Source: UBA7672 sp034439955
GTDB taxonomy: Bacteria > Pseudomonadota > Alphaproteobacteria > Caulobacterales > Hyphomonadaceae
Length of the DNA stretch: 10,120 bases
Direction of reading: 5' to 3'
Assembly (NCBI GenBank): GCA_034439955.1
Contig: JAWXBJ010000134.1
Coordinates: 1-10,120 of the forward strand
Made by a program: the position numbers and the translations under genes. Positions 1 through 6,265 of the stretch are shown here, piece by piece. The notes under the pieces are model-generated. The model had not been told where the DNA came from. It made no database searches and worked only from the letters and a program-made list of their open reading frames with translations. The first letter of the stretch is position 1. Every line of letters starts with the position of its first letter.

Positions 1-1
1 C

Positions 2-499
2 CAGGACGAGGGCGTGGCCGAGGCGGAGCTGGAGGCGGACGTGCGCGGCGGCCTCAGGAAACTCTACTACGTCCTCTCCGGGGACGCGCCCGCGGGCGCT
101 TGGCCCGGCGACAAGGTCCATGGCGACACACTCACCCACCGGCTGATTGATCCAGAGGTTTTCCCCGCATGGATGAGCGCAGCCGACCTCGACTATTTCG
201 TCAGCGAGTTCGAGGGGTCGGGGTTCCGGGGACCGTTCAACCGCTATCGCAATTTCCACCGGGATTTCGCCTGGCTCAGCCAGTTCGCTGAGCGCCGCAT
301 CGAACAGCCCTCGTTGTTCGTTTCGGGCGCGCAGGACATGGCGCTGAAGATGTTCGGGCACGATGTCGAACCGCGCATGCGCGAGGTATTGAGCGACTTG
401 CGTGGCTATCACCTGATCGAGGACTGCGGCCACTGGACCCAGCAGGAAAAGCCCGACGAGGTAAACGCACTGCTGCTGGATTGGCTGAGCAGAATTTGA
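2..499 (+). CDS. Alpha/beta hydrolase, epoxide-hydrolase type, C-terminal part
   Basis: The reading frame is already open at the left edge, so the gene starts outside the window and only about 165 C-terminal residues are visible. The visible part has the cap and C-terminal half of a soluble alpha/beta hydrolase of the epoxide-hydrolase kind. It begins with a helix rich in Glu and Ala, followed by a Tyr-containing LRKLYYVLSGDAP stretch typical of the cap. The likely acid of the catalytic triad is the Asp in SGAQDM (codon 335-337). The likely catalytic His is in CGHWTQQEKP (codon 431-433). The nucleophile Asp would lie upstream and cannot be checked. A GTG at 14 could be read as a start, but the residues before it continue the family pattern, so I treat it as internal. 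The gene ends 117 bases before the glycine riboswitch and shows no functional link to it. The family is fairly sure; the substrate is unknown. Confidence 0.85.
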   Translation, partial: QDEGVAEAELEADVRGGLRKLYYVLSGDAPAGAWPGDKVHGDTLTHRLIDPEVFPAWMSAADLDYFVSEFEGSGFRGPFNRYRNFHRDFAWLSQFAERRIEQPSLFVSGAQDMALKMFGHDVEPRMREVLSDLRGYHLIEDCGHWTQQEKPDEVNALLLDWLSRI

Positions 500-569
500 A
501 CATCCGCCGGCAAGTGCGGGACGTTCCAGCTCGCAGACAGACTTTGTTCGCCGTTCGCACGACGAGGCA

Positions 570-599
570 TTGACGCCCCGGTCCCGGATGCGCCAGATG
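570..599 (+). promoter_or_regulatory. Possible promoter of the glycine cleavage operon
   Basis: TTGACG at 570-575 is a good -35 hexamer. A poor -10 candidate, CAGATG, lies 18 bases on at 594-599. Transcription from here would start near 605, about ten bases before the first riboswitch stem at 616, which is where a promoter is needed. The -10 match is weak, so the call is tentative. No other obvious promoter was seen in 500-615, and no clear terminator for the upstream hydrolase gene. Confidence 0.25.
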
Positions 600-615
600 C
601 GCCCCTCGACCGAAA

Positions 616-814
616 CCCTGCGGGAGAGAGCAGCCGCACGTCAAGCTGCCGCCGAAGGCGCAACCGCCCCGGAAACGCTCAGGCAAAAAGGACCGCAGGG
701 GGACATAAAACGCTGGAAAGCGCGGGATCCGATCCCGCCGCCGACGGAGTAAGCATCCGGTCTCCCGCTCCAAGGGGGTCCCGGGCGTGAATCTCTCAGG
801 CACATCCGACAGCG
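616..814 (+). promoter_or_regulatory. Tandem glycine riboswitch (two aptamers)
   Basis: Two glycine aptamers follow each other in the leader of gcvT. Aptamer 1 is closed by an 8-bp P1 (CCCTGCGG 616-623 with CCGCAGGG 693-700). It carries the family core elements GGGAGAG (622-628), GCCGAAGGCGCAA (651-663) and CTCAGGCAAAAAGGACCGC. A linker of about ten bases (701-710) leads to aptamer 2, whose short P1 pairs 711-715 with 810-814. Aptamer 2 has CTGGAAAGCG at its start, a CGGGATCCGATCCCG hairpin, CCGACGGAGTAAGC and AATCTCTCAGGCAC. Two positions differ from the usual core: CCGACGGAG where CCGAAGGAG is common, and CACATCCGACAG in place of an A-rich AAAGGACAG. Glycine binding in this class normally turns on glycine cleavage genes, which matches the genes downstream. 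Identification is close to certain; which aptamers bind glycine is not visible. Confidence 0.95.
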
Positions 815-854
815 GGGGCGCGGTTCGCCGAGGCGAGTGCGCGCAGCTGTCGGA
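805..854 (+). promoter_or_regulatory. Possible riboswitch expression platform masking the gcvT ribosome binding site
   Basis: TCCGACAGC at 805-813 is a perfect 9-base complement of GCTGTCGGA at 846-854. The left strand includes most of the 3' side of the aptamer-2 P1 stem (810-814). The right strand contains the GGA of the gcvT Shine-Dalgarno GGAG (852-855). The two pairings cannot form together. With glycine bound, P1 would form and the ribosome site would be free; without glycine, the 9-bp helix would hide it. A small stem (825-829 with 832-836) lies in between. No U-tract terminator is seen here, which favours translational control. The pairing is seen directly; the mechanism is inferred. 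Confidence 0.6.
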
Positions 855-860
855 GATGAA

Positions 861-1847
861 ATGTCGGACGATCCAGGAATCGAGCTGAAGCGCACCGCCT
901 TGACGGCGTGGCATGAGCGCCAGCCCGGCGTCCGGTTTGCGGCGTTTGCGGGTTACAACATGCCGATCCAGTACGCCGCCGGCATAATGGCGGAGCACAC
1001 CTGGACCCGCGCCCATGCCGGCCTGTTCGACGTGGCGCACATGGGACCGTCGTTTCTGCGCCTTCCCGCCTCGAAGCTCGGAAACGGAGAAGCCGCTCAC
1101 CGGGAGGTGGCGGCAGAGTTCGAGCGCCTGGTGTGCGGCGACATTGTCGGCCTCAAGCCCGGCGAGAACCGCTACACGCTGCTGCTGGCCGACGATGGCG
1201 GGATACTCGACGACCTGATGGTCGCCCGGCCCTTCGGCCCGGACCGCCAGGGGGAACTCTATATCGTCGTCAATTCGGGCGGCAAAGAGTTCGACTTCTC
1301 GCGCATCTCGCAGATGTGTCCGGGCGCCCAACTCGACCGGGCGGACGAGCGCCATTGCCTGATGGCGCTGCAAGGACCGGAAGCGGCGACGGCGCTTGTG
1401 GAGGCCTTTCCGGCGGCGGCCGACGACATAGCCAGCATGAGTTTCATGACCTACCGCGCAGTCGCGGTTGGCCGTGACGCGCGCGTCCACATGACCCGTT
1501 CGGGCTATACCGGCGAGGACGGCTTCGAGATTCTCGTGCCCGCGCAGGACGCCGAAGGGTTTGCCGACAGGCTCTGCGAAACGGGGCGCGTCAAACCCAT
1601 CGGCCTTGGCGCGCGCGACAGCCTGCGCCTCGAAGCCGGCCTCTGCCTCTATGGACACGACATCGACGCGCACGTTTCGCCCATCGGCGCCAGCCTTGCC
1701 TGGACTGTTTCGAAAGGGCGCCGCGAGCGCGCCGACTTCCCGGGCGCCGAACGCATCCTGCGCGAGCTGGAGACTGGCCCGACCCGGCGCCGCGTCGGCA
1801 TAAGACCGCTGGGCCGGGCGCCGGCGCGCGAGGGCGCCGAAATCTAG
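861..1847 (+). CDS. gcvT: Glycine cleavage T protein (aminomethyltransferase), cut by an in-frame TAG
   Basis: T protein transfers the aminomethyl carbon from lipoylated H protein to tetrahydrofolate, releasing ammonia. I chose ATG 861 because GGAG at 852-855 lies five bases before it and MSDDPGIELKRTAL fits the family N-terminus; an in-frame GTG at 837 has no such site. Family signatures include FAAFAGYNMPIQY near the start, GDIVGLKPGENRYTLLL, GGILDDLMV with the conserved acidic pair D117/D118, YTGEDGFEI from residue 216, and LGARDSLRLEAGLCLYGHDID. The frame stops at TAG 1845-1847 (codon 329), inside the usual motif REGAEI-x-TEAG. The conserved C-terminus continues in the same frame to 2042. 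The product is therefore 328 residues instead of about 393 and lacks most of the C-terminal barrel. The downstream genes follow closely as one operon. Function of the truncated protein is doubtful. Confidence 0.94.
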   Translation: MSDDPGIELKRTALTAWHERQPGVRFAAFAGYNMPIQYAAGIMAEHTWTRAHAGLFDVAHMGPSFLRLPASKLGNGEAAHREVAAEFERLVCGDIVGLKPGENRYTLLLADDGGILDDLMVARPFGPDRQGELYIVVNSGGKEFDFSRISQMCPGAQLDRADERHCLMALQGPEAATALVEAFPAAADDIASMSFMTYRAVAVGRDARVHMTRSGYTGEDGFEILVPAQDAEGFADRLCETGRVKPIGLGARDSLRLEAGLCLYGHDIDAHVSPIGASLAWTVSKGRRERADFPGAERILRELETGPTRRRVGIRPLGRAPAREGAEI

Positions 1848-2042
1848 ACCGAGGCCGGCGAGACGATCGGCGTGGTCACTTCGGGCGGCTTTGGCCCAAG
1901 CGTCAACGCGCCCGTCGCCATGGGCTATGTGGCGACCGCCTACGCCAGAACCGGGACGCCGCTGAAGCTGATCGTGCGCGGCAAGCCGCTGGACGCCGAA
2001 GTCGCCGCCCTGCCATTCGCGCCGCACCGCTACAAACGCTGA
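1848..2042 (+). pseudogene. gcvT: Orphaned C-terminal segment of gcvT after the TAG
   Basis: Directly after the TAG, and in the same frame, the sequence reads TEAGETIGVVTSGGFGPS, then VNAPVAMGYV, LKLIVRGKPLDAEVAALPF and a stop TGA at 2040-2042. This is the normal T-protein ending: the SGGxxPS and APVAMGYV motifs, then the R-G-K strand and the final PF segment. There are 64 sense codons with no further stop or frameshift. The inactivating change is thus a single codon that could come from CAG, AAG, GAG, TAC, TAT, TCG, TTG or TGG by one substitution. Preservation of the reading frame points to a very recent mutation, a consensus error, or some readthrough. Confidence 0.92.
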
Positions 2043-2054
2043 GGGAGATTACGG

Positions 2055-2426
2055 ATGACCGTTTTCTATACGAACGAACATGAGTGGATCCGCGTCGAGG
2101 GCGATTTCGGCACGGTGGGCATCACGGCCTACGCCGCCGAGAAACTGGGCGACGTCGTCTTCGTGGATCTGCCGGACCCCGGCAAGGCGGTGAAGAAGGA
2201 CGGCGACATGGCCGTCGTGGAATCCGTGAAAGCCGCCTCCGACGTCTACGCCCCGGTCACCGGCGAAGTGACGGAATCCAATGCCGCGCTGGTCGCCGCG
2301 CCGGAGACCGTAAACGCAGACCCCGAAGGCGCCGGCTGGTTCTGCAAGATCAAGCTCGCCGATCCCTCGGAGCTTTCGGAGCTGATGGACAAGGCCGCCT
2401 ACGACGCCTTCTGCGCAGGACTCTAG
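2055..2426 (+). CDS. gcvH: Glycine cleavage system H protein
   Basis: H protein is the lipoylated shuttle of the glycine cleavage complex. It carries the aminomethyl intermediate from P protein to T protein and is re-oxidised by lipoamide dehydrogenase. The 123-residue length is normal. Visible signatures are the N-terminal YTNEHEWIRVEGDFGTVGIT, the strand LGDVVFVDLPDPG, and the lipoyl-attachment motif VVESVKAASDVYAPV with the acceptor lysine at K59. The ending NADPEGAGWFCKIKLAD is also typical. ATG 2055 is preceded by GGGAG (2043-2047) at a spacing of seven. The gene begins 12 bases after the original gcvT stop and ends five bases before the next start, so it is part of the same transcript. 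Nothing in it looks damaged, unlike gcvT. Confidence 0.97.
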   Translation: MTVFYTNEHEWIRVEGDFGTVGITAYAAEKLGDVVFVDLPDPGKAVKKDGDMAVVESVKAASDVYAPVTGEVTESNAALVAAPETVNADPEGAGWFCKIKLADPSELSELMDKAAYDAFCAGL

Positions 2427-2431
2427 CAGGC

Positions 2432-3091
2432 ATGTACGCCCACCCCGCCTTCCGCGTGACCGACGACGACGAACTCGCCTCGTTCGTGGACGCGCGCCGG
2501 TTCGCCACTTTGGTGACGGGCGGCGTAGATGGAGTGCAAGCTGCCCATCTGCCCATGAAGCTTGAACGATCCGGCAATGGCGGCGCGTATCTCGAAGGCC
2601 ATATTGCCCGAGCCAATCCCATGCTGGCGACGATCAGCAACGGCATCCCCGCGCTTGCGATTTTCCAGGGCGCGGACGCCTATGTGACGCCGTCGCTCTA
2701 TCAATCGAAGCGCGAGAATGGCCGCGTCGTGCCGACGTGGAACTACATCGCGGTTCATGTCTCCGGAACACTCGATCTCTTCGAGGAAGCGTCCGACCTG
2801 CGCGCCCATATCAGCCGCCTGACCGACATGATGGAAGCGGGCAGCGCCGCCCCGTGGGAGGTGAGCGATGCGCCGGGCGATTATATCGAGGGCATGGTCC
2901 GCGCCATCATCGGCGTGCGCTTGCGCATCACGACCATGGAAGGCATTCGCAAGCTCAGCCAGAACCGGTCCGAGGCAGACCGCGCCGGCGTACATCACGG
3001 CTTCTCCCATTCAAGCGACGGAGGCGCCCGCGCGCTTGCAGACGAAATGACATCGGACCCGGCAACGACCACGGAGACTTCGGCCCAATGA
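2432..3091 (+). CDS. PaiB-like FMN-binding split-barrel protein
   Basis: This 219-residue protein matches the family usually named FMN-binding negative transcriptional regulator (PaiB of Bacillus), which has a pyridoxamine-phosphate-oxidase-like split barrel. Signatures are the start MYAHPAFRVTD, the strand AAHLPMKLE, and GHIARANPM. The strongest block is at about residues 88-110, ending VVPTWNYIAVHVSGTL, with the tryptophan at residue 103. Near the C-terminus is GIRKLSQNRSEADRAGV. The start ATG 2432 is five bases after the gcvH stop, with AGGA at 2417-2420 as a possible ribosome site. The stop overlaps the gcvPA start as ATGA, so translation is probably coupled. Its place inside the glycine cleavage operon is unexpected. 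It might act on flavin, PLP or a related cofactor, but that is speculation. The last 25 residues are low-complexity and vary in the family. Family assignment is firm; role is unknown. Confidence 0.92.
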   Translation: MYAHPAFRVTDDDELASFVDARRFATLVTGGVDGVQAAHLPMKLERSGNGGAYLEGHIARANPMLATISNGIPALAIFQGADAYVTPSLYQSKRENGRVVPTWNYIAVHVSGTLDLFEEASDLRAHISRLTDMMEAGSAAPWEVSDAPGDYIEGMVRAIIGVRLRITTMEGIRKLSQNRSEADRAGVHHGFSHSSDGGARALADEMTSDPATTTETSAQ

Positions 3092-4434
3092 GATACCTCC
3101 CCCTCACTCCGGTCGATCGCGCAGACATGCTCGCCGCTATCGGCGCCAGTTCTGTCGATGATTTCTATACCGACGTTCCCGCCGCAGCGCGCCTCACGCA
3201 GCCCGTGGCCGGACTGCCCAGTCATCAGGGCGAACTGGCCGTGGAACGCCATCTGGGCAAGCTGGCGAAGAAAAACCGCACGGCCTCGGAGGGTCCGTTC
3301 TTTGTCGGCTGCGGCGCCTACAAGCACCACATCCCGGCGAGCGTCGATCACATCATCCAGCGCTCGGAATTCCTGACCAGCTACACGCCCTACCAGCCCG
3401 AGATCGCACAGGGCACGCTACAGACCCTGTTCGAATTCCAGACACAGGTCGCGGCCCTCACCGCCATGGATGTCGCCAATGCGTCCATGTATGACGGCTC
3501 CACGGCCTGCGCCGAGGCCGCCGTGATGGCCTGTCGTGTGACCCGGCGCACAAGGGTGATCCTCTCGGGCGGCCTGCATCCGCACTATGCCGACACCACG
3601 CGCACGCTGTGCGAGGCGGCCGGCATCACGGTGGTGCAGCAATATCCGGAGATCGACGGCGAGGCCCGATTGGTGGAAGCGCTGTCGGATGAGGTCGCCT
3701 GCGTCATCGCCCAGTCGCCCAACGTGTTCGGCACGGTGACGGACCTGTCGGCCGTCGCCGACGCCGCCCACGCAAGGGGCGCGCTTCTGGTGTCGGTCTT
3801 CACCGAGGCGGTCTCGCTTGGAATGGTCGCCCCGCCCGGCGAGATGGGCGCGGACATCGCGGTCGGCGAAGGCCAGTCGATCGGCGTGCCGCTGGGCTTT
3901 GGCGGACCCTATGTGGGCCTCTTCGCCTGCCGGTCGAAACTGGTGCGCCAGATGCCTGGGCGCCTCTGCGGCGAGACGCTGGACGCCGACGGCCGACGCG
4001 GCTTCGTGCTGACGCTGTCGACGCGCGAGCAGCACATCCGGCGGGACAAGGCGACCTCCAACATCTGCACAAATTCGGGCCTCTGCGCCCTCGCCTTCAC
4101 GGCGCACATGACGCTGCTGGGCGACAAGGGCCTCACGCGCCTCGCCCGGCTCAACCACGAGGCGGCCTGCGATCTTGCCGACGCGCTGGGCAAGGTGAAG
4201 GGCGTGAAGGTTCTGACTCCAAGATACTTCAACGAGTTCGCATTCCGCACCTCGAAGCCCGCCGATCAGGTGCTGGCCGCGCTGGAAGAAGAGGGCGTGT
4301 TGGGCGGCGTTCGCGCCTCGCGGCTGTTTCCGAAGGCCAAGTTCGACGACGTCATCGTGGCGGCGGCGACCGAATGCACGACGACGGCCGACATCGAGGC
4401 CTACGCCTCGGCGCTGTGGGAGGTGTTGAGGTGA
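3088..4434 (+). CDS. gcvPA: Glycine dehydrogenase (decarboxylating) subunit 1
   Basis: This is the first half of the split P protein, which with subunit 2 decarboxylates glycine and loads the aminomethyl group onto H protein. The length, 448 residues, is standard for subunit 1. It starts MRYLPLTPVDRADMLAAIG and has FVGCGAYKHHIPASVDHI, then TPYQPEIAQGTLQTLFEFQT, then MYDGSTACAEA from residue 134. Further on are SGGLHPHYADTTRTL, GFGGPYVGLFACR, REQHIRRDKATSNICTNS and SGLCALAF. It has the fold-type-I transaminase architecture; the PLP lysine is supplied by subunit 2. The start ATG 3088 overlaps the upstream TGA by four bases, with GGAG at 3073-3076, which suggests translational coupling to the PaiB-like gene. 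Downstream, coupling to gcvPB is broken by a 211-base gap that holds a repeat element. Confidence 0.97.
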   Translation: MRYLPLTPVDRADMLAAIGASSVDDFYTDVPAAARLTQPVAGLPSHQGELAVERHLGKLAKKNRTASEGPFFVGCGAYKHHIPASVDHIIQRSEFLTSYTPYQPEIAQGTLQTLFEFQTQVAALTAMDVANASMYDGSTACAEAAVMACRVTRRTRVILSGGLHPHYADTTRTLCEAAGITVVQQYPEIDGEARLVEALSDEVACVIAQSPNVFGTVTDLSAVADAAHARGALLVSVFTEAVSLGMVAPPGEMGADIAVGEGQSIGVPLGFGGPYVGLFACRSKLVRQMPGRLCGETLDADGRRGFVLTLSTREQHIRRDKATSNICTNSGLCALAFTAHMTLLGDKGLTRLARLNHEAACDLADALGKVKGVKVLTPRYFNEFAFRTSKPADQVLAALEEEGVLGGVRASRLFPKAKFDDVIVAAATECTTTADIEAYASALWEVLR

Positions 4435-4454
4435 TGCTTCACCATGCACAAGCT

Positions 4455-4606
4455 AACCCCCACCCAAATCTAACCGTTGAACCGGTCGTTAACGTGGCTC
4501 CTCCCCCTTTCAGGGGGAGGAGAACACCGCCATTGCTTCCTCCCCCTGAAAGGGGGAGGCGCTACACGCACGCGCGTCTCATCGCTCTCAGATCAGGTGG
4601 GGGTCT
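4455..4606. repeat. Palindromic intergenic element with inverted ends (MITE-like)
   Basis: This is non-coding sequence between gcvPA and gcvPB. CCCCCACC at 4457-4464 and its complement GGTGGGGG at 4596-4603 form short inverted ends. Flanking bases also partly match (AAATCT against GATCTGA on the other strand). Inside lie two hairpins. The first has an 11-bp stem, 4498-4508 with 4512-4522, and a TTC loop. The second has a 9-bp stem, 4539-4547 with 4551-4559, and a GAA loop. The hairpins are reverse complements of each other over a 19-base core. There is no open reading frame of note. The structure resembles small mobile palindromic repeats of alphaproteobacteria, but I cannot name a family. 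Neither hairpin has a following T run, so a classical terminator is unlikely. Confidence 0.6.
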
Positions 4607-4645
4607 TGTTTTCTCCACCCTCCGACAGACAACTGCGAGGCTGCC

Positions 4646-6220
4646 ATGACCATGAACTCCACTGGCCGACCGACCTCGCTCAGCGCCGTCACGGGCGACA
4701 GCCCCAGCCAGACGGTCTCCGGATCGAGGGGGCTTCTGCAGGCCGAGGGTCTCATCTTCGAGGTCGGCTCGGTCGACAAGACCGGCGTCGATCTGCCCGA
4801 GCCAAAGAAGAAGACCGACCGCCTGGGCGGCGTGAAGCGCAAGGTCCCGACCGGACTGCCGGGGCTCTCGGAACCGGAGACGATGCGCCACTATGTGCGC
4901 CTCAGCCAGAGGAACTACGCCATCGATCTTGGCCTCTTCCCGCTCGGCTCGTGCACGATGAAGCACAATCCGCGCCTCAACGAGAAGATGGCGCGCCTGC
5001 CGGGCTTTTCCGACATCCACCCGATGCAGCCGCAATCCACAGTCCAGGGCGCGCTCGAACTGATCAGCGAACTTGCCGACTGGCTGATGAAGCTCACCAA
5101 CATGCCCGCCGTGGCGATGAGCCCCAAGGCCGGCGCGCATGGCGAACTCTGCGGCATGCTGGCGATCCGCGCGGCGCTGCTGGCCTCCGGTCAACCCCAC
5201 CGCAAGCGCGTGCTGGTGCCGGTCTCGGCGCATGGCACCAATCCTGCGACGGCGGCGCAGTGCGGCTTTGTCATCGACGAGATCAACGCCGCGCCGGACG
5301 GCCGCGTCGATCTGGCGGACCTGAAGGCGAAGCTGGTTCGATCCGACGACGTCGCCGGCATCATGCTGACCAATCCCAACACCTGCGGCCTGTTCGAGCG
5401 CGACATCGTCAGAATCGCCGAACTGATCCACGCGGCCGGCGGCTATTTCTACTGCGACGGAGCGAACTTCAACGCCATTGTCGGCCGCGTGCGTCCGGGC
5501 GATCTTGGCATCGACGCCATGCACATCAACCTCCACAAGACGTTCTCGACGCCCCATGGCGGAGGCGGCCCGGGTTCGGGTCCGACGGTTCTGTCGAAAG
5601 CGCTCGCGCCCTTCGCGCCCGTGCCCTTCATCGTGAAAACGCCCGAGGGGCTTCGCTTCGTCGAACACGATGGCGAAGGCGAAGCGACGGAAAGCTTCGG
5701 ACGCATGTGCGCTTTCCACGGCCAGATGGGAATGTTCACCCGGGCGCTGTCCTACATTCTCAGCCATGGCGCCGATGGCCTCCGGCAGGTGGCGGAGGAT
5801 GCGGTGCTCAACGCCAACTACATTCAGGCGCGTCTGAAAGATGTTATGAGCCCCGCCTTCCCGGGCTATTGCATGCATGAGGCGCTGTTCTCGGACGCCT
5901 TCCTGAAGGACACAGGCGTCGAGACCATCGACATCGCCAAGGGCCTGATCGACGAAGGCTATCATCCGATGACGACCTATTTCCCGCTGGTGGTGCATGG
6001 CGCAATGCTGGTCGAACCCACCGAGACGGAATCGAAAGCGGAACTCGACCGCTTCATCGAGGCGCTCGGTTCTGTGGCGCGGCGGGGACTGCAAAGGGAT
6101 CCGTCGCTGAAAACCGCGCCGCATCTTGCTCCCGTGAGGCGGCTCGACGAGACGCGGGCGGCGCGCAGCCCCCGCCTCAGATGGACGCCCGAGACGCAGG
6201 TGATGAAGGCTGCCGAATAG
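4646..6220 (+). CDS. gcvPB: Glycine dehydrogenase (decarboxylating) subunit 2
   Basis: This is the catalytic PLP-bearing half of the split P protein, 524 residues, a normal length for alphaproteobacterial subunit 2. Signatures are RGLLQAEGLIFEVGSVDKTG, LGLFPLGSCTMKHNPRLNE (GSCTMKH at 101-107), PKAGAHGELCG, SAHGTNPATAAQCGF and LTNPNTCGLFE. The PLP-binding lysine is K298 in DAMHINLHKTFSTPHGGGGPG. The C-terminal part has HPMTTYFPLVVHGAMLVEP followed by TETESK. ATG 4646 is chosen because GAGG at 4637-4640 lies five bases before it and the MTMNSTGRPT start fits relatives; a second ATG at 4652 lacks a better site. It probably shares the riboswitch-controlled transcript but must be translated independently of gcvPA because of the repeat-filled gap. 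No clear terminator follows, so the next gene may be co-transcribed. Confidence 0.97.
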   Translation: MTMNSTGRPTSLSAVTGDSPSQTVSGSRGLLQAEGLIFEVGSVDKTGVDLPEPKKKTDRLGGVKRKVPTGLPGLSEPETMRHYVRLSQRNYAIDLGLFPLGSCTMKHNPRLNEKMARLPGFSDIHPMQPQSTVQGALELISELADWLMKLTNMPAVAMSPKAGAHGELCGMLAIRAALLASGQPHRKRVLVPVSAHGTNPATAAQCGFVIDEINAAPDGRVDLADLKAKLVRSDDVAGIMLTNPNTCGLFERDIVRIAELIHAAGGYFYCDGANFNAIVGRVRPGDLGIDAMHINLHKTFSTPHGGGGPGSGPTVLSKALAPFAPVPFIVKTPEGLRFVEHDGEGEATESFGRMCAFHGQMGMFTRALSYILSHGADGLRQVAEDAVLNANYIQARLKDVMSPAFPGYCMHEALFSDAFLKDTGVETIDIAKGLIDEGYHPMTTYFPLVVHGAMLVEPTETESKAELDRFIEALGSVARRGLQRDPSLKTAPHLAPVRRLDETRAARSPRLRWTPETQVMKAAE

Positions 6221-6265
6221 GCCGGTTAAGCAAATCTAGGCGAAACCCTGCCATTCTGCCCGTCC

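Noticed and set aside
500..569. A terminator or small gene between the hydrolase stop and the riboswitch promoter
   Set aside because: No stem followed by T residues and no coding frame with a ribosome site could be seen.
1845..1847. TAG as a recoded codon (for example pyrrolysine or an altered genetic code)
   Set aside because: At least four other genes in the window end naturally at TAG, and there is no recoding signal or pyl gene in view. Mutation, readthrough or sequence error is more likely.
276..2027. Long open frame on the minus strand opposite gcvT (583 codons)
   Set aside because: It is rich in Arg, Ala and Gly with no family motif and lies antisense to recognised gcvT and riboswitch sequence. 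Such frames are expected in GC-rich DNA.
4498..4559. Hairpins between gcvPA and gcvPB as intrinsic terminators
   Set aside because: Neither stem is followed by a T run on either strand, and a terminator here would cut the operon between two subunits of one enzyme.
4562..6124. Long open frame on the minus strand opposite gcvPB (520 codons)
   Set aside because: His, Arg and Asp rich shadow of gcvPB with no motif or ribosome site.
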